A DNA stretch of 64,000 nucleotides from positions 192,324,039 to 192,388,038 of the forward strand of contig OU015492.1 in assembly GCA_907164885.2 (NCBI GenBank), in the 5' to 3' direction. Numbering within the stretch: position 1 is the stretch's first letter; each line of letters begins with the position of its first letter. Under the pieces are notes generated by a model. The model was not told the origin of the DNA. It searched no databases and saw only the letters and a list, made by a program, of their open reading frames with translations. Shown in pieces: positions 52,384-64,000 of the stretch. Made by a program: the position numbers and the translations under genes. The stretch comes from Dolomedes plantarius (Eukaryota > Arthropoda > Arachnida > Araneae > Dolomedidae).

Positions 52384-52739
52384 GTAAGTCACAAACAATT
52401 TCATTATTTTCTCCACCTAATGTTTGAAGTCCGTGCAGCAGTCGGGATCCATCTTATCCAACAAAATGAGATTTTTCTATGGCTGGGGGGATTAGGTTTT
52501 ATCACAATTTTTTTCTGCGGAATTGTAGGTAATAGAAATGAAAGATAAAGAGTATGAATGCTCTATTATTACTTAACAGAGCATGAATGCTTGAGGGTTA
52601 TGTTTTAAGAGGAAAGAAAATTGATTTTTTTCCCTCGAATTATTCTAGAAATATTTTTTGTTATTCTTCTGATACTTTTTTTTATATGAGGTAGTGTATG
52701 GAAAAAAACACACACGAAAGAAATGGCAGTACTTTATTA

Positions 52740-53342
52740 TTAAGTGTGCCTTACTCTTTCTCGCGCCAGTTTTCGGGAACACCAGCACGCGCGCGGGGCA
52801 CGAATTGCAAAGTCTCTTTAGACCTTGATTATTGTTTTTGTAATGAACTTTTTTTTCAAATTGAAAATAATAATTCTGCGTTTTATGACAAGATATAAAA
52901 TGCTGATAATATTCAGCTATATGTATAATTAAAGGCCAAAGAATGCAGATAAAATCGCCTTATTTCAAAACTGTCCTTTTCGTTGGATCTAAGGACAACT
53001 TGCGAATGGATTCCTATTAAGTCCAAAAACCTAAAAAACAATGGGATTGTCCATCTTCGTGATATGCGGGATACCGTGTAATAACTGCACATTTGATCGA
53101 CTACATTGACTCCTGCTTTTGTCGTATTGTAATCCAGTATAATCGCCGGTTTACGAAGGTTAATTCACGACTAAAAATGAATGGAAATGAATACAAGGGT
53201 CAGAAAATCCGACCTGCATTAGGAAGGGTATAGCTATAAATAGAAACAGCTTAGAACATTCAAATCTGACATGTAAAAACAAACCATTCAAAATTACGAA
53301 ACTGTTGTCCTTTGTACACGGGCACGCTCGCTGAAGGGTTAA
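52740..53342 (+). mobile_element. TTAA-flanked non-autonomous repeat, copy 2
   Basis: Homologous to 38515-39117, same length (603 bp with both TTAA), right end gctcgctgaaggg then ttaa. Shared internal marks include ttcaaattgaaaataataat, tctgcgttttatgacaagat and gacaacttgcgaatggattc. Confidence 0.55.
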
Positions 53343-54500
53343 TGAGACTTGTTTTGTAGGTATGTGTGTGTGTATGTGTATTTCTACCTCAGAAAATTTC
53401 GCAGCTGTAATCATCCGTCGCTTTATATTTGTTAAAATGCTAAAGACTATTTAACAATAATTCAACCTTATCTTTTATTGAAGTATAAAATAATGAAGCC
53501 CTTATTTTCTTTCGTTTCGTCTCATGAAAAAAAAAAAAAGATTTTTTTCCTAAACAAATTTGCATTCAAGTAAATACTCTTTTAAATTTTTATACTGGTT
53601 TTGAAATTGATAAAAAAAATATTGGTTAATTTTAAATAAAACGTCTTGGAGTATAAATATTTAAAAAAGTTTTTGTGTTTGAAAAGTGCTGATTTTTTTC
53701 CAGAATTAATATAGAAAATTTTCTCATTTTGAATTTCTTTCAATTCATTCAGTCGCATAAACGAACAGAAAAAAATAGTCCAATGTTTTGTCTATAAACT
53801 ATACAATAAATGAAGTATAACTGTAGGATATATTTTTTTCTTTAAAAATGATATTCAGTTCTAAAAATATAAAAGTTTTAAAACGTATTCATTAAAATAT
53901 AAAATGGAAATGCAATATAATTGTTTACTGTTATTCCAATAAAAAGAACCTTTGCTTTTGTTTTACTTTGTTCTTGTATCCTTTGAATAGAAAAGAACAA
54001 ATATACTTTATAAAATTATTTCTTTTAACCCAGAATATTCTCCTGTAATATTTTATATTAATTTTGAAGTATATGTTGGGAAGATATTTTATTACATTTT
54101 TTTGGAAAATGCTAACAAAGCAAACCACAAGAATTATTTTATCTTTCAACAATAGTAATATACAGAGAAAAAAAAATTAAAACGTAACTCAAACTGTGTT
54201 TTATTTTACATGAAATTCCATGAATGGGGCATTCACAGAGTTCAGTTTTTAAATTACTTTTTTGTTTACGCAGAAAATCCTTTGATTTTAAACCATTTTT
54301 AAAGCTTTGCTGCACATATATAAAATTTTGAGAATTCCTTGTATTTCAGCTGTCAATTCTGCTACATAATGATATATGATAGATGCAAGTACGTTATAAA
54401 AATAAAGGATATAGTTTGTTAGGAAGATAGCTATTGTTGAAGGAACATGATTATTTGTCCTGAAGAAGAGAGAGAAAATGTTTCAATAAATCACAGGAAA
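53343..54500. other. No gene seen
   Basis: Very AT-rich sequence, with a short TG-rich run near 53361-53383. No supported feature. Confidence 0.45.
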
Positions 54501-54529
54501 TGCTCATCATTTGCTGAAGTGTGCGGCTC

Positions 54530-54795
54530 CAGTTTATTTAGCAACACAAGGGTCAAAGTCCGTCTGAGCTTCTTCTCACATCAATTTTGACCGAGCGACC
54601 CCAGGGGCGACATCAGGGGGATTGTACCCTCTCCCACCCCCTCTGACCTCATAGAGGGACTTTCCAGTCTATGCATTTAACAAGCCCATATCCAGCCTAA
54701 ACACAGAAGTATTTAATGGCGAACGTCGGGATTCGATCCGTGCACCCCAAGAACCGAAAGCCAGCGCGCTACCACAAGGCCTTCGAGCCCTTGAA
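54530..54795 (-). repeat. tRNA-derived SINE with intact head
   Basis: On the minus strand: tggtagcgcgctgg (A box) and ggatcgaatcccg (B box), then a body with gaggtcagagggggtgggag, gtcgcccctggggtcgctcg and agacggactttgacc, shared with 28690-29135. Confidence 0.72.
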
Positions 54796-55260
54796 AAAGT
54801 ATATATAGTAATATACAGAGTGTTCATTACATTAAGTGTATTCTTAATTAAGTCCATACTTAATTAATTGTGTACACTTAATTAAGTTCATTAATTAAGT
54901 GTTCATTACATGTGTTTTTAACAAGTTTTCTGTAAGTTATATTAATTATGTTGTTGAGAAAATATGTTGTTTTATGAATTATTGTGTTCTTGTAGGATAG
55001 TGATAAGTCATTTCACATAATAGTGAAAAACTGATCGACAAATGATAATACTGGCTTTACTGATGAGATGTTATCATTAAACTTTGTTAGTTATCTTAAT
55101 TTTGCTTCCGTCATGTTTCACCTTTCACTGTTTTGTATACGTTAGTGTCAACTAAGATTTCAACATTTCATGATGTAAAAGAATGCATTTTTATGAAAAA
55201 AATGAATTTAAATAGCATTTATCTATAATAAATAATTGGTACAATTTTTTCTATGCTTAT

Positions 55261-55457
55261 CAACATATACACACAGGTACACGCTCACGCACACGCACGC
55301 ATACACACGTACATACACACACACAGGTATATGTATGTATATATTACATTGAAATAATTTCTAGTTTCAATGAATGTAAAGCCTTACCACAAGCCTGACA
55401 TTACAGCATAGATAAAGACAAAATAACAGCATTCCATTTTTTATCAACTTCCTGTTA
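55261..55457 (+). repeat. Left member of a direct repeat flanking a Helitron
   Basis: 197 bp starting caacatatacacacaggtac, with a CA-rich start and attacagcatagataaagac later. The same sequence follows the Helitron at 56136-56330 with about eight substitutions and one 2-bp indel. Confidence 0.9.
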
Positions 55458-56134
55458 TCTATATATATAAAACAGTTCCGTAACTGACTCATTCATTCAC
55501 TGACTGACTGACATACAACGCACAGACCAACCGCTGGACCTAAAGGGCTGAAATTTTGCATGGCGATTCTTCTAATAGTGTAGGGGTGCACTAAGAAAGA
55601 TTTTTCAAAAATTCTTCTTAGATTTTTTTAAATTAAATTTTTAAGCTGTTTTTTAAACTTTTTTTACGTTTGCATTTAAAATAATACATTGAGGGTTATA
55701 AAATTTATATCACGAGAAAGATCATAAAAATTCCTTCAAAATGAATTTTTTTTCGAATTTTCCTGATTTTTGGTGAATTTTTAAAGACTAATTTTTAGAA
55801 TTTAATTTATTAAAAGCCGATCACGTGATTTCTTTTTCTGGCACTTTCAATAAATTTATCGTCACGTGCGTAACAACTAAATAGACAAAAAAAAATATTT
55901 TTTTCTCTTTCTAATGCAGCAGACGATTGGATATTATAAAAAAAAATGCATATCCCTTACGATTTTTTTTATAAATATATATATATAGATAGATATATAT
56001 TTTACATCAATTGTATACATTGCTCATCGTATTTATTATAAATATATATATTTATCTTTTGGCATAAATTGCATACGTTGACCGTTGTATTTAATTTGAA
56101 TGTACTCCGTAGCGAAGTGCGGGTTTTCAGCTAG
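55458..56134 (+). mobile_element. Non-autonomous Helitron, family 1, copy d
   Basis: Starts TCTATATATATAAAACAG and ends with the ccgtagcgaagtgcgg region, ttttcag and CTAG. The base before TC is A and the base after CTAG is T. It is the only family-1 copy here on the plus strand. It sits exactly between two copies of a 196-bp direct repeat. Confidence 0.82.
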
Positions 56135-56135
56135 T

Positions 56136-56330
56136 CAACATATATACACAGGTACACGCTCACGCACACGCACGCATACACACGTACACACACACACAGG
56201 TATGTGTATGTATATATTACATTTAATTAATTTCTAGTTTCAATGAATGTAACTCCTTACCATAAGCCTGACATTACAGCATAGATAAAGACAAAATAAC
56301 AGCATTCCATTTTTTATCAACTTCCCGTTA
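56136..56330 (+). repeat. Right member of the direct repeat flanking a Helitron
   Basis: 195 bp, begins caacatatatacacaggtac directly after the T that follows CTAG, and ends cttcccgtta. About 4-5% different from the left member. Confidence 0.9.
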
Positions 56331-57228
56331 AAGAATATAAACGCCCTAGTCGAACTTTTATTAGATTTCATCCCCGATCCAAAAAAATTACTTTGTCAGA
56401 AATTACGAAACAATATTTAATACTTTACATCTATTCTAAAAACGAGAATCCTCGCTCAGCATCTGTTGCATATATGACGCGAATGAAAGCCTTTAGAAAC
56501 TCGTATAATGCATTTAGGACTCGAAAATAGGGGCTGAATTTGCAATTCAATATTCAGTTGTTTCGGGGAAAAAAATCTACGTATTTAAATTGCGAGCGCC
56601 GAATGCGGGAATAGTTTCATAAAAGCTATATTTTTTTCTGTGTGTGTATTTTTTAGGCATATTTCATCTTTCCAAAACAGCAATAAATATGCATGTGGGC
56701 ACAGAATAAAGTTCGCAGTTTGTTTAGGCTAATGAAAAATTTTTTTGGAACGTGCTCTCTGTCACGAAGCAAAACTTTTGGAAAATAGTTTTTATTCCTG
56801 TCGGAAAAGAAAGCGCGAAAAACGCTCCTTTTTTTTTTAAAAAAAAGCAATTTTTTATGAGCTGAATGAAACGGTTATTGAAGAATTTAATCAATGTATA
56901 GCAGCTTTAATAGCGAAGAAAAAAAGGAACAGAAGCTAAAATGTCATATACTATTTATTTCGAAATTATTTCTGATAAAATTGCGGTTTATTGAGAAATA
57001 GTGATCTCTCTTATAATTTCTAATAAATATTGGGTGAGAAAGGAAAAGGAGTTGCAATAATGTGGGTGATACTGTTATTAATTTTAAAATGTTTATACTC
57101 TCAAGTTAAAATAATGTGCATTAATATAAGAAATATTACGGCAGATACATATTTTTAGTAATTATTTTTTTAGCACAGTTTTCTATTTGAGTTACCAGCA
57201 TTTTTGTACTTTTAACGAAATAATTCGA
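56331..57228. other. No gene seen
   Basis: AT-rich sequence without a supported feature. Confidence 0.45.
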
Positions 57229-57230
57229 TA

Positions 57231-57419
57231 CAGTGAAACTTCTTTATGGCGATCAATCCTGGTTTTGAAAAAAAGTGGTCATTTTGAGGGGTGCCGCGCC
57301 GAAAAGATGTTCCTTCCATAACATTGATCGTATGGAGTCTTTAATCGGTTCTAAACAAAATATGGTCATATACAATAGTGTCCGTCGAATAGGGTTGGTC
57401 GGATAGAGAAGTTTCACTG
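57231..57419. mobile_element. pogo/Tigger-type MITE
   Basis: Ends cagtgaaacttctttatgg and, inverted, cagtgaaacttctctatcc; TA on each side. 189 bp, with an interior of gtggtcattttgaggg-type sequence. The CAGTGAAAC end matches the Tigger element at 21187-23219, so related transposases may have moved it. Confidence 0.85.
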
Positions 57420-57421
57420 TA

Positions 57422-57798
57422 TTTTTAAAAAAGGATTTATAGTATACTGCTAATAAAAAATAATTTTTAATATTATGAAAAATAGCGAAATTTTATACTT
57501 AATTGTGGTTAAAACATTTTGAATGCGCACAAGACTATACTAATAATGGTTTAACAACTAATTTCCGCTTTGATACAACGGACAATTTTTAATTGCTGTC
57601 TTCTTATAAAACAAAGATAAAATAATAGTCACCACAGAAAATAGAAATTTTAACTCAGTGTGGTTTTTGTACGTTTATGAATAGACAAATCTCAATTTTT
57701 CTGGCTATACGTGAGGGGCTGATATTCTGTATTTCCTTAGAATGAAAAAAAAATTGAATTTTCAGAAACAAAATTTGATATATTGCGACTACAAATGG

Positions 57799-57849
<51 letters not shown>

Positions 57850-58403
57850 ATATATTTATATATATATATTCCTTTCTTCCTTTTTCTCGGGGAGGGGGAA
57901 GGAGTTTTCAATACGTTACAGGAAGTTTCAATTTAAATTCTTATGAAATATTATTGACTATATTTTATAGAAACTTTATGTAACATTTGTAAGATAAACT
58001 ATTTTTGTATTCCTCTTGTAAACATATATATTTCAATATGTTTGGTTCCTTCGTACCTGAATATCATGCAAATGTACTTTGTTGCTTTTGTAGTATAACC
58101 ATGAGCAAAGATATTAAAAAAATAATTAAAATATCAAGAATAGAAAATTCAAATTCTACTGGGATTTTCGATATACACTTTTCTGAAAATTAATCCAGAC
58201 CTTGGAGTGACTTTCTAGTGGTAGTTGATTTACAATTGTTCTTTTTGGAATACTTTTCAATGAGAATAGGGAATATATTTTTTGTTTAATGTAGAAAATA
58301 CTGTATTTTGTATATTGATTCTATGCTTTAATTTTGAAGTATTGCTATTTAAATAAATATTTGAAAATTAATATAAGTATTTAAAAATTAATATACATAT
58401 ATT

Positions 58404-58445
<42 letters not shown>

Positions 58446-59205
58446 AAATTTTATCTTTCTGGTGTTTCAGGTTACGTACTTTAAGTTATGTGTTGTTGTA
58501 TTAAATTACATACTCCAGGCATGACAATAGAATGTATGAATCTAGCCTACCAGCTTTATTCCAGCTTATTCATCGGGCATTTTAGCCTGTTCAAGTCATC
58601 TTTATGAGTAGTTGCGTATGGCAGAATCCCTCTTTCTTGGAAAACTTTCCTATAATGCCTATATTGTAAAAGCTTATATATTTAAAAAATTTCTAGGAAA
58701 ATTTATTACGAGATTTTTCTAAGACCACTGTGGAGGAAAATGTTAAATTACATGCTTTTCCACTATCACAAATTTGACAAATAAATGAGTTTAGTTTCCA
58801 AAAAATTAATTACAGTGAAATTCAATACCCTCAAAAACATTTTATTTGAATTATCCATTTGCATGTATGTATACAACTATTAGATTTATGAGATATAGTT
58901 GAACTCTTTAAGTCACTAAAATTAAAATTTATATTTGATGTTTTTGTAAACTGTCTTTAAATGAATCAGTTACAAAGTTATTGCGTATTTTTGTGTTATT
59001 ACGATATTTAAAAAGAAGATAGATTCCCATGTATCAGCCCGTATCTATAGAAGGTGTTATGTAGGTTATACTGTATTGCTACATTTTTACGGTCCTGTTG
59101 TTTATCCTTAATATAGGTATTATTTCAGTTTATGTGCATTAAACGCTATTTCCGCATGAGAAGTTTTTGCGAAATGTTTTCTAAAGTAGTTAGACTAAAA
59201 ATAAA
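57422..59205. other. No gene seen; two short TA/TG tracts
   Basis: Contains (TA)n(TG)n(TA)n at about 57800-57870 and (TA)n at about 58409-58441. Short open frames near 57783 and 58005 show no recognisable domain. Confidence 0.45.
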
Positions 59206-59540
59206 AATTTCAGTTAGTCTCTTCTAACGAAACTACCGCGGGTTATTAACGTAGGATTACTTATCATTGCTTTCCTCTTATGTATGTATATATGTATGTG
59301 TGTGTTTTGTACATATATATCTATATATATGTACGTATGTATATCTATACATATATATATGACAAAATTTTGACGCATTTTGGTACTTTTCTGTTTAACT
59401 GTTTACTGCTTGTACAAAGGATACAGACTGGGTTTGGCGAGCTGCCAAAATTTCAAATCGCTAGGTACGGATGGATGGTTTTAGCGTCTGAAATTTTGCT
59501 TTCCGGAGGACCGTTATCGAGGAACGTAATCCTATGTTAA
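59206..59540 (-). mobile_element. DINE-1-like element, copy 5
   Basis: Same order as copy 4: tail hairpin (gttagtctc / gaaactacc), ttaacgtaggattac, TATG/TA microsatellite (about 59281-59361), gacaaaattttgacgcattt, core, 5' end gtaatcctatgttaa. The plus-strand 86-codon frame across it is incidental. Confidence 0.8.
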
Positions 59541-60561
59541 TTCAGTACCACGGAATGGAGCTATATATTAGTTAGTTGCCACCCTTTTATTTTCAATGCG
59601 GGTAGTAAGAAGTTGTGTGTTCCTGTTTTGCGTTTTCTACAAATTTCCTGTAAGTTGTAGTTTATACTTTAGCATAGATCGAAAAGTAACTTTTATAAAA
59701 ATTTCATTTAATGATTTAGGCACTGTAGGTAAATAAAATGAGAAGTCTTCGGCACGGCATCTGTGGATTAACAACAGACGAAATGTTTCCACAGAAAATA
59801 GAACTAAGGAAGCGGAATTGATGAAACGCCTGTAATATGTCTGGAAAAATGTTTTGCATCGAATGGAAACAGCTGTTCACTAATTCAGGAAGTAAAAGTT
59901 TTACAGATAACTTACGAAATATAATATTATAAACTTATTCAGTCAATTAAATATGATTAATTTTATAATTTGGAAAATATTATTCTATACATTACTTCTT
60001 ATTATTAAAAAAATACATTGATTTCCTTTTAAAATAATATTTAAGATAATAAAATAATTTTTTTTTATAATTTTTATCGACTAATTATTATTTCACTAAT
60101 AATTATAAATTCTTTTTCATTTTATTATTTTTGAAAATAATTGTTATTAACAATTACATTTTTAAGATATAAATAGCTTTTTACTAGTTATGACTAGATT
60201 AGAAAGAAAAGCTTCTTATCACGAAGTACAAAGAAGACATTAAATTCTACGTTCACAATTTATTTACAAGGAAACAGAAAAAAAGGGAAATATTAGGTTA
60301 CATCTCAAGTCGTTGCTGCAACAACATGTGTCAGCATGTCCTCTCATGCATGCAGCATACGGAATACCCTGCTTTCGGACAATACCCTGCTTTCGGACAA
60401 TTTTTCTTTTCTGAGCAAGGAACGTAAAAAATATAGGTAGGAAATAGGAGTTTGTGAACGAGCAGGTAAGAAAAATAAATTTTATTTAACATTACTTGAA
60501 GGAATATTCCTAAAAGGGGCTATTACATTCTCTCTAAATTTTATAACATTTTTTTCTTAAG
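59541..60561. other. No gene seen
   Basis: AT-rich; a 20-bp local duplication (accctgctttcggacaat) occurs at about 60365-60401. Confidence 0.45.
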
Positions 60562-60790
60562 GCTGCTGTGTACAAACACTATTGGATTCGCCCACCTCGT
60601 TGTAAACCTACTGAGAAAATTTGGCCAAGGATTGCCGACTTGGATTTAAAGATTATCTTAAAAAATTGTATTCCGAAATAGAGAAAGAAATTTTACACTA
60701 TAGGATATTTTTCGTTTTTTTTTAAAATGAAAATAATATTTTATAATTTAAATTATATGGGGGAAAAATCTGGTACAGTGTGTTTACATA
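60562..60790 (-). repeat. Foldback-type repeat, partial copy C
   Basis: Matches the right half of copy A in reverse: tgtgtacaaacactattgg, gagaaaatttggccaaggattgcc, then a decayed interior. The second inverted arm is missing. Confidence 0.65.
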
Positions 60791-60828
60791 CAAAAGTAAT
60801 ATACATACGAAAGTAATATACATACAAA

Positions 60829-60887
60829 AGTAATCCTATGTTAATAACCCGCGGTAGTTTCGTTAGAAGTGTCTACCTGAAATTTGT
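60829..60887 (+). mobile_element. DINE-1-like element, solo 3' end
   Basis: Only agtaatcctatgttaataac, the tail hairpin (ggtagtttc / tgtctacc) and tgaaattt are present, preceded by three short repeats of acataca/gaaagtaat. It may be a truncated copy. Confidence 0.65.
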
Positions 60888-62459
60888 ATTTTTACCTTTT
60901 GTGGTGGTTGCGTTTTGATCACTTTTTTGAAGGGTGTTTTGAAGGTTTATTAAAAGGTATTGTCACTAAACATTTCTTTTTTCAAGCAGCATTTATATTT
61001 TAAACTTCAGTCTATCTTCCAATTGAGGGCTATTCAGACCGTAGATTTATTTTGGTTTATAAATTTTTACTTCTATTTAGGATATCTAAACGGATATCCT
61101 AAAATGTTGTACAAAAGTGTATTTAATTTTGAAGTACTACTTTTTAGAAACAATTCTTTGCTTAACGATAACGTTGGAACCACTGAAAATACTATCTCTA
61201 AATATTAGTTTTCAAGTATTTGGAACTTTCGATTTTAGTTCCTGTTTCTTGCTATACGAGATAAACAGAACTTTGCCTCTTTTGTTTTATGAATTTAAAA
61301 AATTTAAAGGGTTATATTGTGCCTAGTTTTATACATCTTCAAAATATCACCCTTTAGAATTTTCAACGTAATTCTTCGTTTAACGATAACGCTCTAATAC
61401 AAAAACGTTCTCATTATTTTTTTCTAATTTCGCGTAGCTTTAATGTTTTAACTTCAGTTTAAAGTCTAATGATCATTTTTCCCCAAAAAAATTATCATAC
61501 TACAGAAGTGTAAACATTGATATTCATGTATTACAGTCTAACTTTTTATTTGAACTTTAAGTCACTGTCTAATTGTTACAGTCAAATTTTTTATTTGAAG
61601 GATTTTGCTGTCATTATTACTTTCATACATTTCTTCACACTTTTTGTTAATCTTTTTTTGTGTAACAATCTTAAGAAGCTAAAAAAATGATACATTTTAA
61701 AAATAATATTTTTAATTTTTTATCTTGTTTTATAATTTACTAATTTTATTTTAAGGAAAAAAAAAAGATACGCTTATTTAAAAAAAAAAACAGAAAAAAA
61801 ATTGGGGACATTATAATTGTACGACTGAAAAAAGGCTTAATGTTTTTATGAACCCTGACATTCAATGCCGAGAGTAACTCTTATATCATTGTTTTCTAAG
61901 AGTTTTTTCACGAATGTTTATGTTACAACTTTTAGGTTATTATGTCTGCCACTAAGCCTTTGAAATAATAGGATTAAGGAATGCGAAACTTTAGATGATT
62001 GTAAGAAGAGGGAAGTATTATGTACTGAAAGCGTTTCAAGTGGTTTGTTTATTGATAAATCTTTGCATTTAGGAAAGTAGATTTAGAGCATTCCCTTTAT
62101 TTTATATCAAATTTTATTTATATTTTTTATGTTTCTCGTTCACAAATAGAAAAGACAAGTTTGTAAGTAAATATCATCCACAGTTTCAAATTAAAAAAAA
62201 TAAATCGTGTTAATAAGATTTCAAGGTACATATTTTTCAATTTTATTTGTATTTATATTATTATATTTCAATTTTTAATTTTAATTTTAAATTTTTATTA
62301 TATTTCAGTTTTTATATTTATTTTTTACATTTTTCTTTTACAAATCGTAAATACAAATTTGTTTTTAAATATCACCCCATATTTTTTTCAGATTTAAAAA
62401 TAAAGATCGCTTTCCTGGGAGATTAAACTAAGTTTTCATAATACTCATGTTTCTATTTA
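60888..62459. other. No gene seen
   Basis: Very AT-rich. A weak local duplication may exist between about 62100-62200 and 62320-62400 (cacaaatag-aaa-acaagtttg / acaaatcgtaaatacaaatttg). Confidence 0.4.
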
Positions 62460-63291
62460 CTAGCCGCTGCGCGACCAGCATGGTCGCTTTTAGTTTTATA
62501 TTTTCTTTTGCAAAACAACGCAACTGAAAGTAACATATGTAAGGAATGTTACCATTACCTGTCATCATGAATATACGTTGTTAAGGGGAATTCATAAGGC
62601 TGATTCTAGGCTATTTAGGCTGATTTCTGTCTATAAGGCTGATTCTAGAACATCGTGATCAAAAAATGTGAATTTCCATTACCTCAGAACAGAGTTCAAA
62701 ATAAGACTGAGAAACCCAACATCAATGATTTTAAAAATTACATCCCTCTTTGTATGTACTATTTTTCAAAATTAAGATATCGATACAACAAATAAGAAAT
62801 TGTTGGGGGGAAATTTAAAATATAGTGTTGATTACATCACTCTCTGTATGTATTACTGTGCACAATTCAGATATCTGCACTTAATCATATCAAATAATAA
62901 ATTGTTGAGAAAATTTCTTCACTTATAAAATGGAGTAAAAATTCGGCATGTACTGGAAAAAGTGTAGAAAATTAACTATTACTGGTTGTTGATTGCTATG
63001 CCGGCGACGGTTAAGCCTAACCTCGCGATTATTTATGCTCTCTCTTTCACGCCTCTCTCTTAATGAATTATTTCTTCGCTTTCCTTCTTGAGACAGTTCC
63101 CAACTTTCATTTGATCGTGCAGCGAGCTTTCGAACATTCCTGATTTCAGTACGTAAATCCATGTTGACACGCGGTTGCAAATTCAGGACAGCCGCTAATG
63201 TTTACATCTGGTAGTGGCAGCCGTTGCCATTCGGAGTGTAGAAATATCGTCGATTTTTGTGCCGCATACCTACGCGTTTTATATATATAGA
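62460..63291 (-). mobile_element. Non-autonomous Helitron, family 2, uninterrupted copy
   Basis: Minus-strand 5' end TCTATATATATAAAACGCG; 3' end with the hairpin gcgacc-atgct-ggtcgc, then gcagcgg and CTAG. Host bases A and T flank it. It is homologous to 34755-36915 without the DD37D insertion, and retains the same 5' coding exon. Confidence 0.82.
62923..63162 (-). CDS. Helitron family-2 basic protein, short open exon
   Basis: ATG at 63162, about 79 codons to the stop at 62923. It reads MDLRTEIRNVRKLAARSNES, then ELSQEGKRRNNSLRERRERE and RLNRRRHSN, after which the tail (QPVIVNFLHF onward) may no longer be original. The protein is highly basic and probably helical. The truncated copy at 36597-36776 shares the first 58 residues with about ten changes. 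Similar basic heads occur in arthropod Helitron Rep-helicases, so it may be a remnant first exon. Whether it is expressed cannot be told from sequence. Confidence 0.45.
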   Translation of the reverse strand: MDLRTEIRNVRKLAARSNESWELSQEGKRRNNSLRERRERESINNREVRLNRRRHSNQQPVIVNFLHFFQYMPNFYSIL

Positions 63292-63610
63292 TAGTTAATT
63301 TTTGCAATTTGTCACACCCTGGAATTTTTCCTTTTCCAATTTACTAAGTATACAGTTTCTTTTCATACAAATAAATAACTAACTTCTCCTCAGCATATAT
63401 AGCAATGATGACTAACGTGAGGCACACGTGCCACAAGTTGCGCAAAAACTATCCTGAAGTGGCACGTCATTCATTTTCGATGTGCGAAAAAAAATCTGAA
63501 GTCAAAAATTTTTCTGAAATCTACACGTTTTTATTTTAGGTTTTATATTGGTGGTTTTTCAAAGATGTTTTCCAATAAAGCGAGATACACATGCAACAAT
63601 TTATAAGATA
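63292..63610. other. No gene seen
   Basis: No supported feature; includes gtgaggcacacgtgccacaa near 63418-63437, a short palindromic stretch. Confidence 0.4.
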
Positions 63611-64000
63611 CTAGCTGCGTGGCAACACGATGTGTTGCTTTTTCGATTTAAAATGAAAGGGTTTTATTTCTTAAAGATTAAAAACTGTATAATAACTTTT
63701 AAAAATATATTAGAATTTTTAAAAAACGAAATAATTATTTAAAATTCTCTCTTTCAAATTTTGGTTTTTGGCTTTTGAAATAATTCTTTCAAATTTCCGT
63801 TTTCAAATTTTGCTTTTTAAACAAAAAAGTTCTTTCAATTAGAAAAAATTCTAAAGGTTTTAAATTCTCATTTCCTAAAACTAAAATTTTTTCTGGTACT
63901 TTAAAATTTTTTCTGGATTTCAATTATTAAATGACTCATTCTCAGACTCGTTCTCAACTAATAATTTTTCATTTTGGCAACATGCCCGAATGTAAATATT
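63611..64000 (-). mobile_element. Probable Helitron 3' end, third family, running off the window
   Basis: On the minus strand the sequence gcaacac-atc-gtgttgc forms a perfect 7-bp hairpin, followed by cacgcag and CTAG (63614-63611), with T as the next base. This is a Helitron 3' terminus. No 5' TC end is seen before position 64000, and the AT-rich body shows no coding. Confidence 0.6.

Noticed and set aside
55261..56330. Calling the 196-bp direct repeats a normal target-site duplication of a retroelement
   Set aside because: The inserted element has Helitron ends (TC, hairpin, CTAG), which do not normally produce duplications. The repeats are reported as unexplained instead.

Overview
The window is AT-rich eukaryotic DNA with no host gene that I can recognise. 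It is a mosaic of transposable elements and simple repeats, many nested in one another. The mix (Tc1/mariner, pogo/Tigger, hAT, Helitron and Helentron-type elements, tRNA-derived SINEs, very long (TA)n tracts) fits an arthropod, and a spider or other chelicerate is my best guess. That guess is an inference from repeat style, not from a diagnostic gene.

Layout. From 1 to 14 kb there are Helitrons (3172-3915, 12899-13512), a foldback-type repeat (1971-2389), a head-to-tail pair of DINE-1-like elements (4970-5612), a motif-dense repeat (8540-9512) and TA tracts of up to about 340 bp. From 14.5 to 25 kb, four elements of the Tc1/mariner/pogo superfamily sit in or beside (TA)n tracts: one with about 225-bp terminal inverted repeats (14645-16118), a truncated Tigger (16961-18449), a complete but decayed Tigger (21187-23219) and a Tc1-like element (23312-24617). 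A five-unit satellite lies at 19196-20015. From 25 to 37 kb there is a foldback repeat split by a hAT-type MITE, SINEs, a 3.6-kb hAT element (30042-33636) that itself holds a Tc1-like element, and a Helitron (34755-36915) split by a nearly intact mariner-like element of DD37D type. From 38 to 52 kb there are MITEs with clear 8-bp target duplications, paired TTAA-flanked repeats, and a 4.3-kb element with inverted repeats of about 350 bp (47073-51391) whose proteins I cannot assign to a named transposase class. From 52 to 64 kb there are more Helitrons, DINE-like copies and SINEs, and a Helitron whose two flanks are about 196-bp direct repeats.

All transposases seen here are broken by stops, frameshifts, deletions or nested insertions. 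Several insertions can be dated relative to each other, because a second copy of the host repeat in this same window gives the empty site. The two items most worth following are the unclassified 4.3-kb element and the Helitron bounded by 196-bp direct repeats. Conserved Helitron and DINE-like ends are used to call families; no database search was possible.
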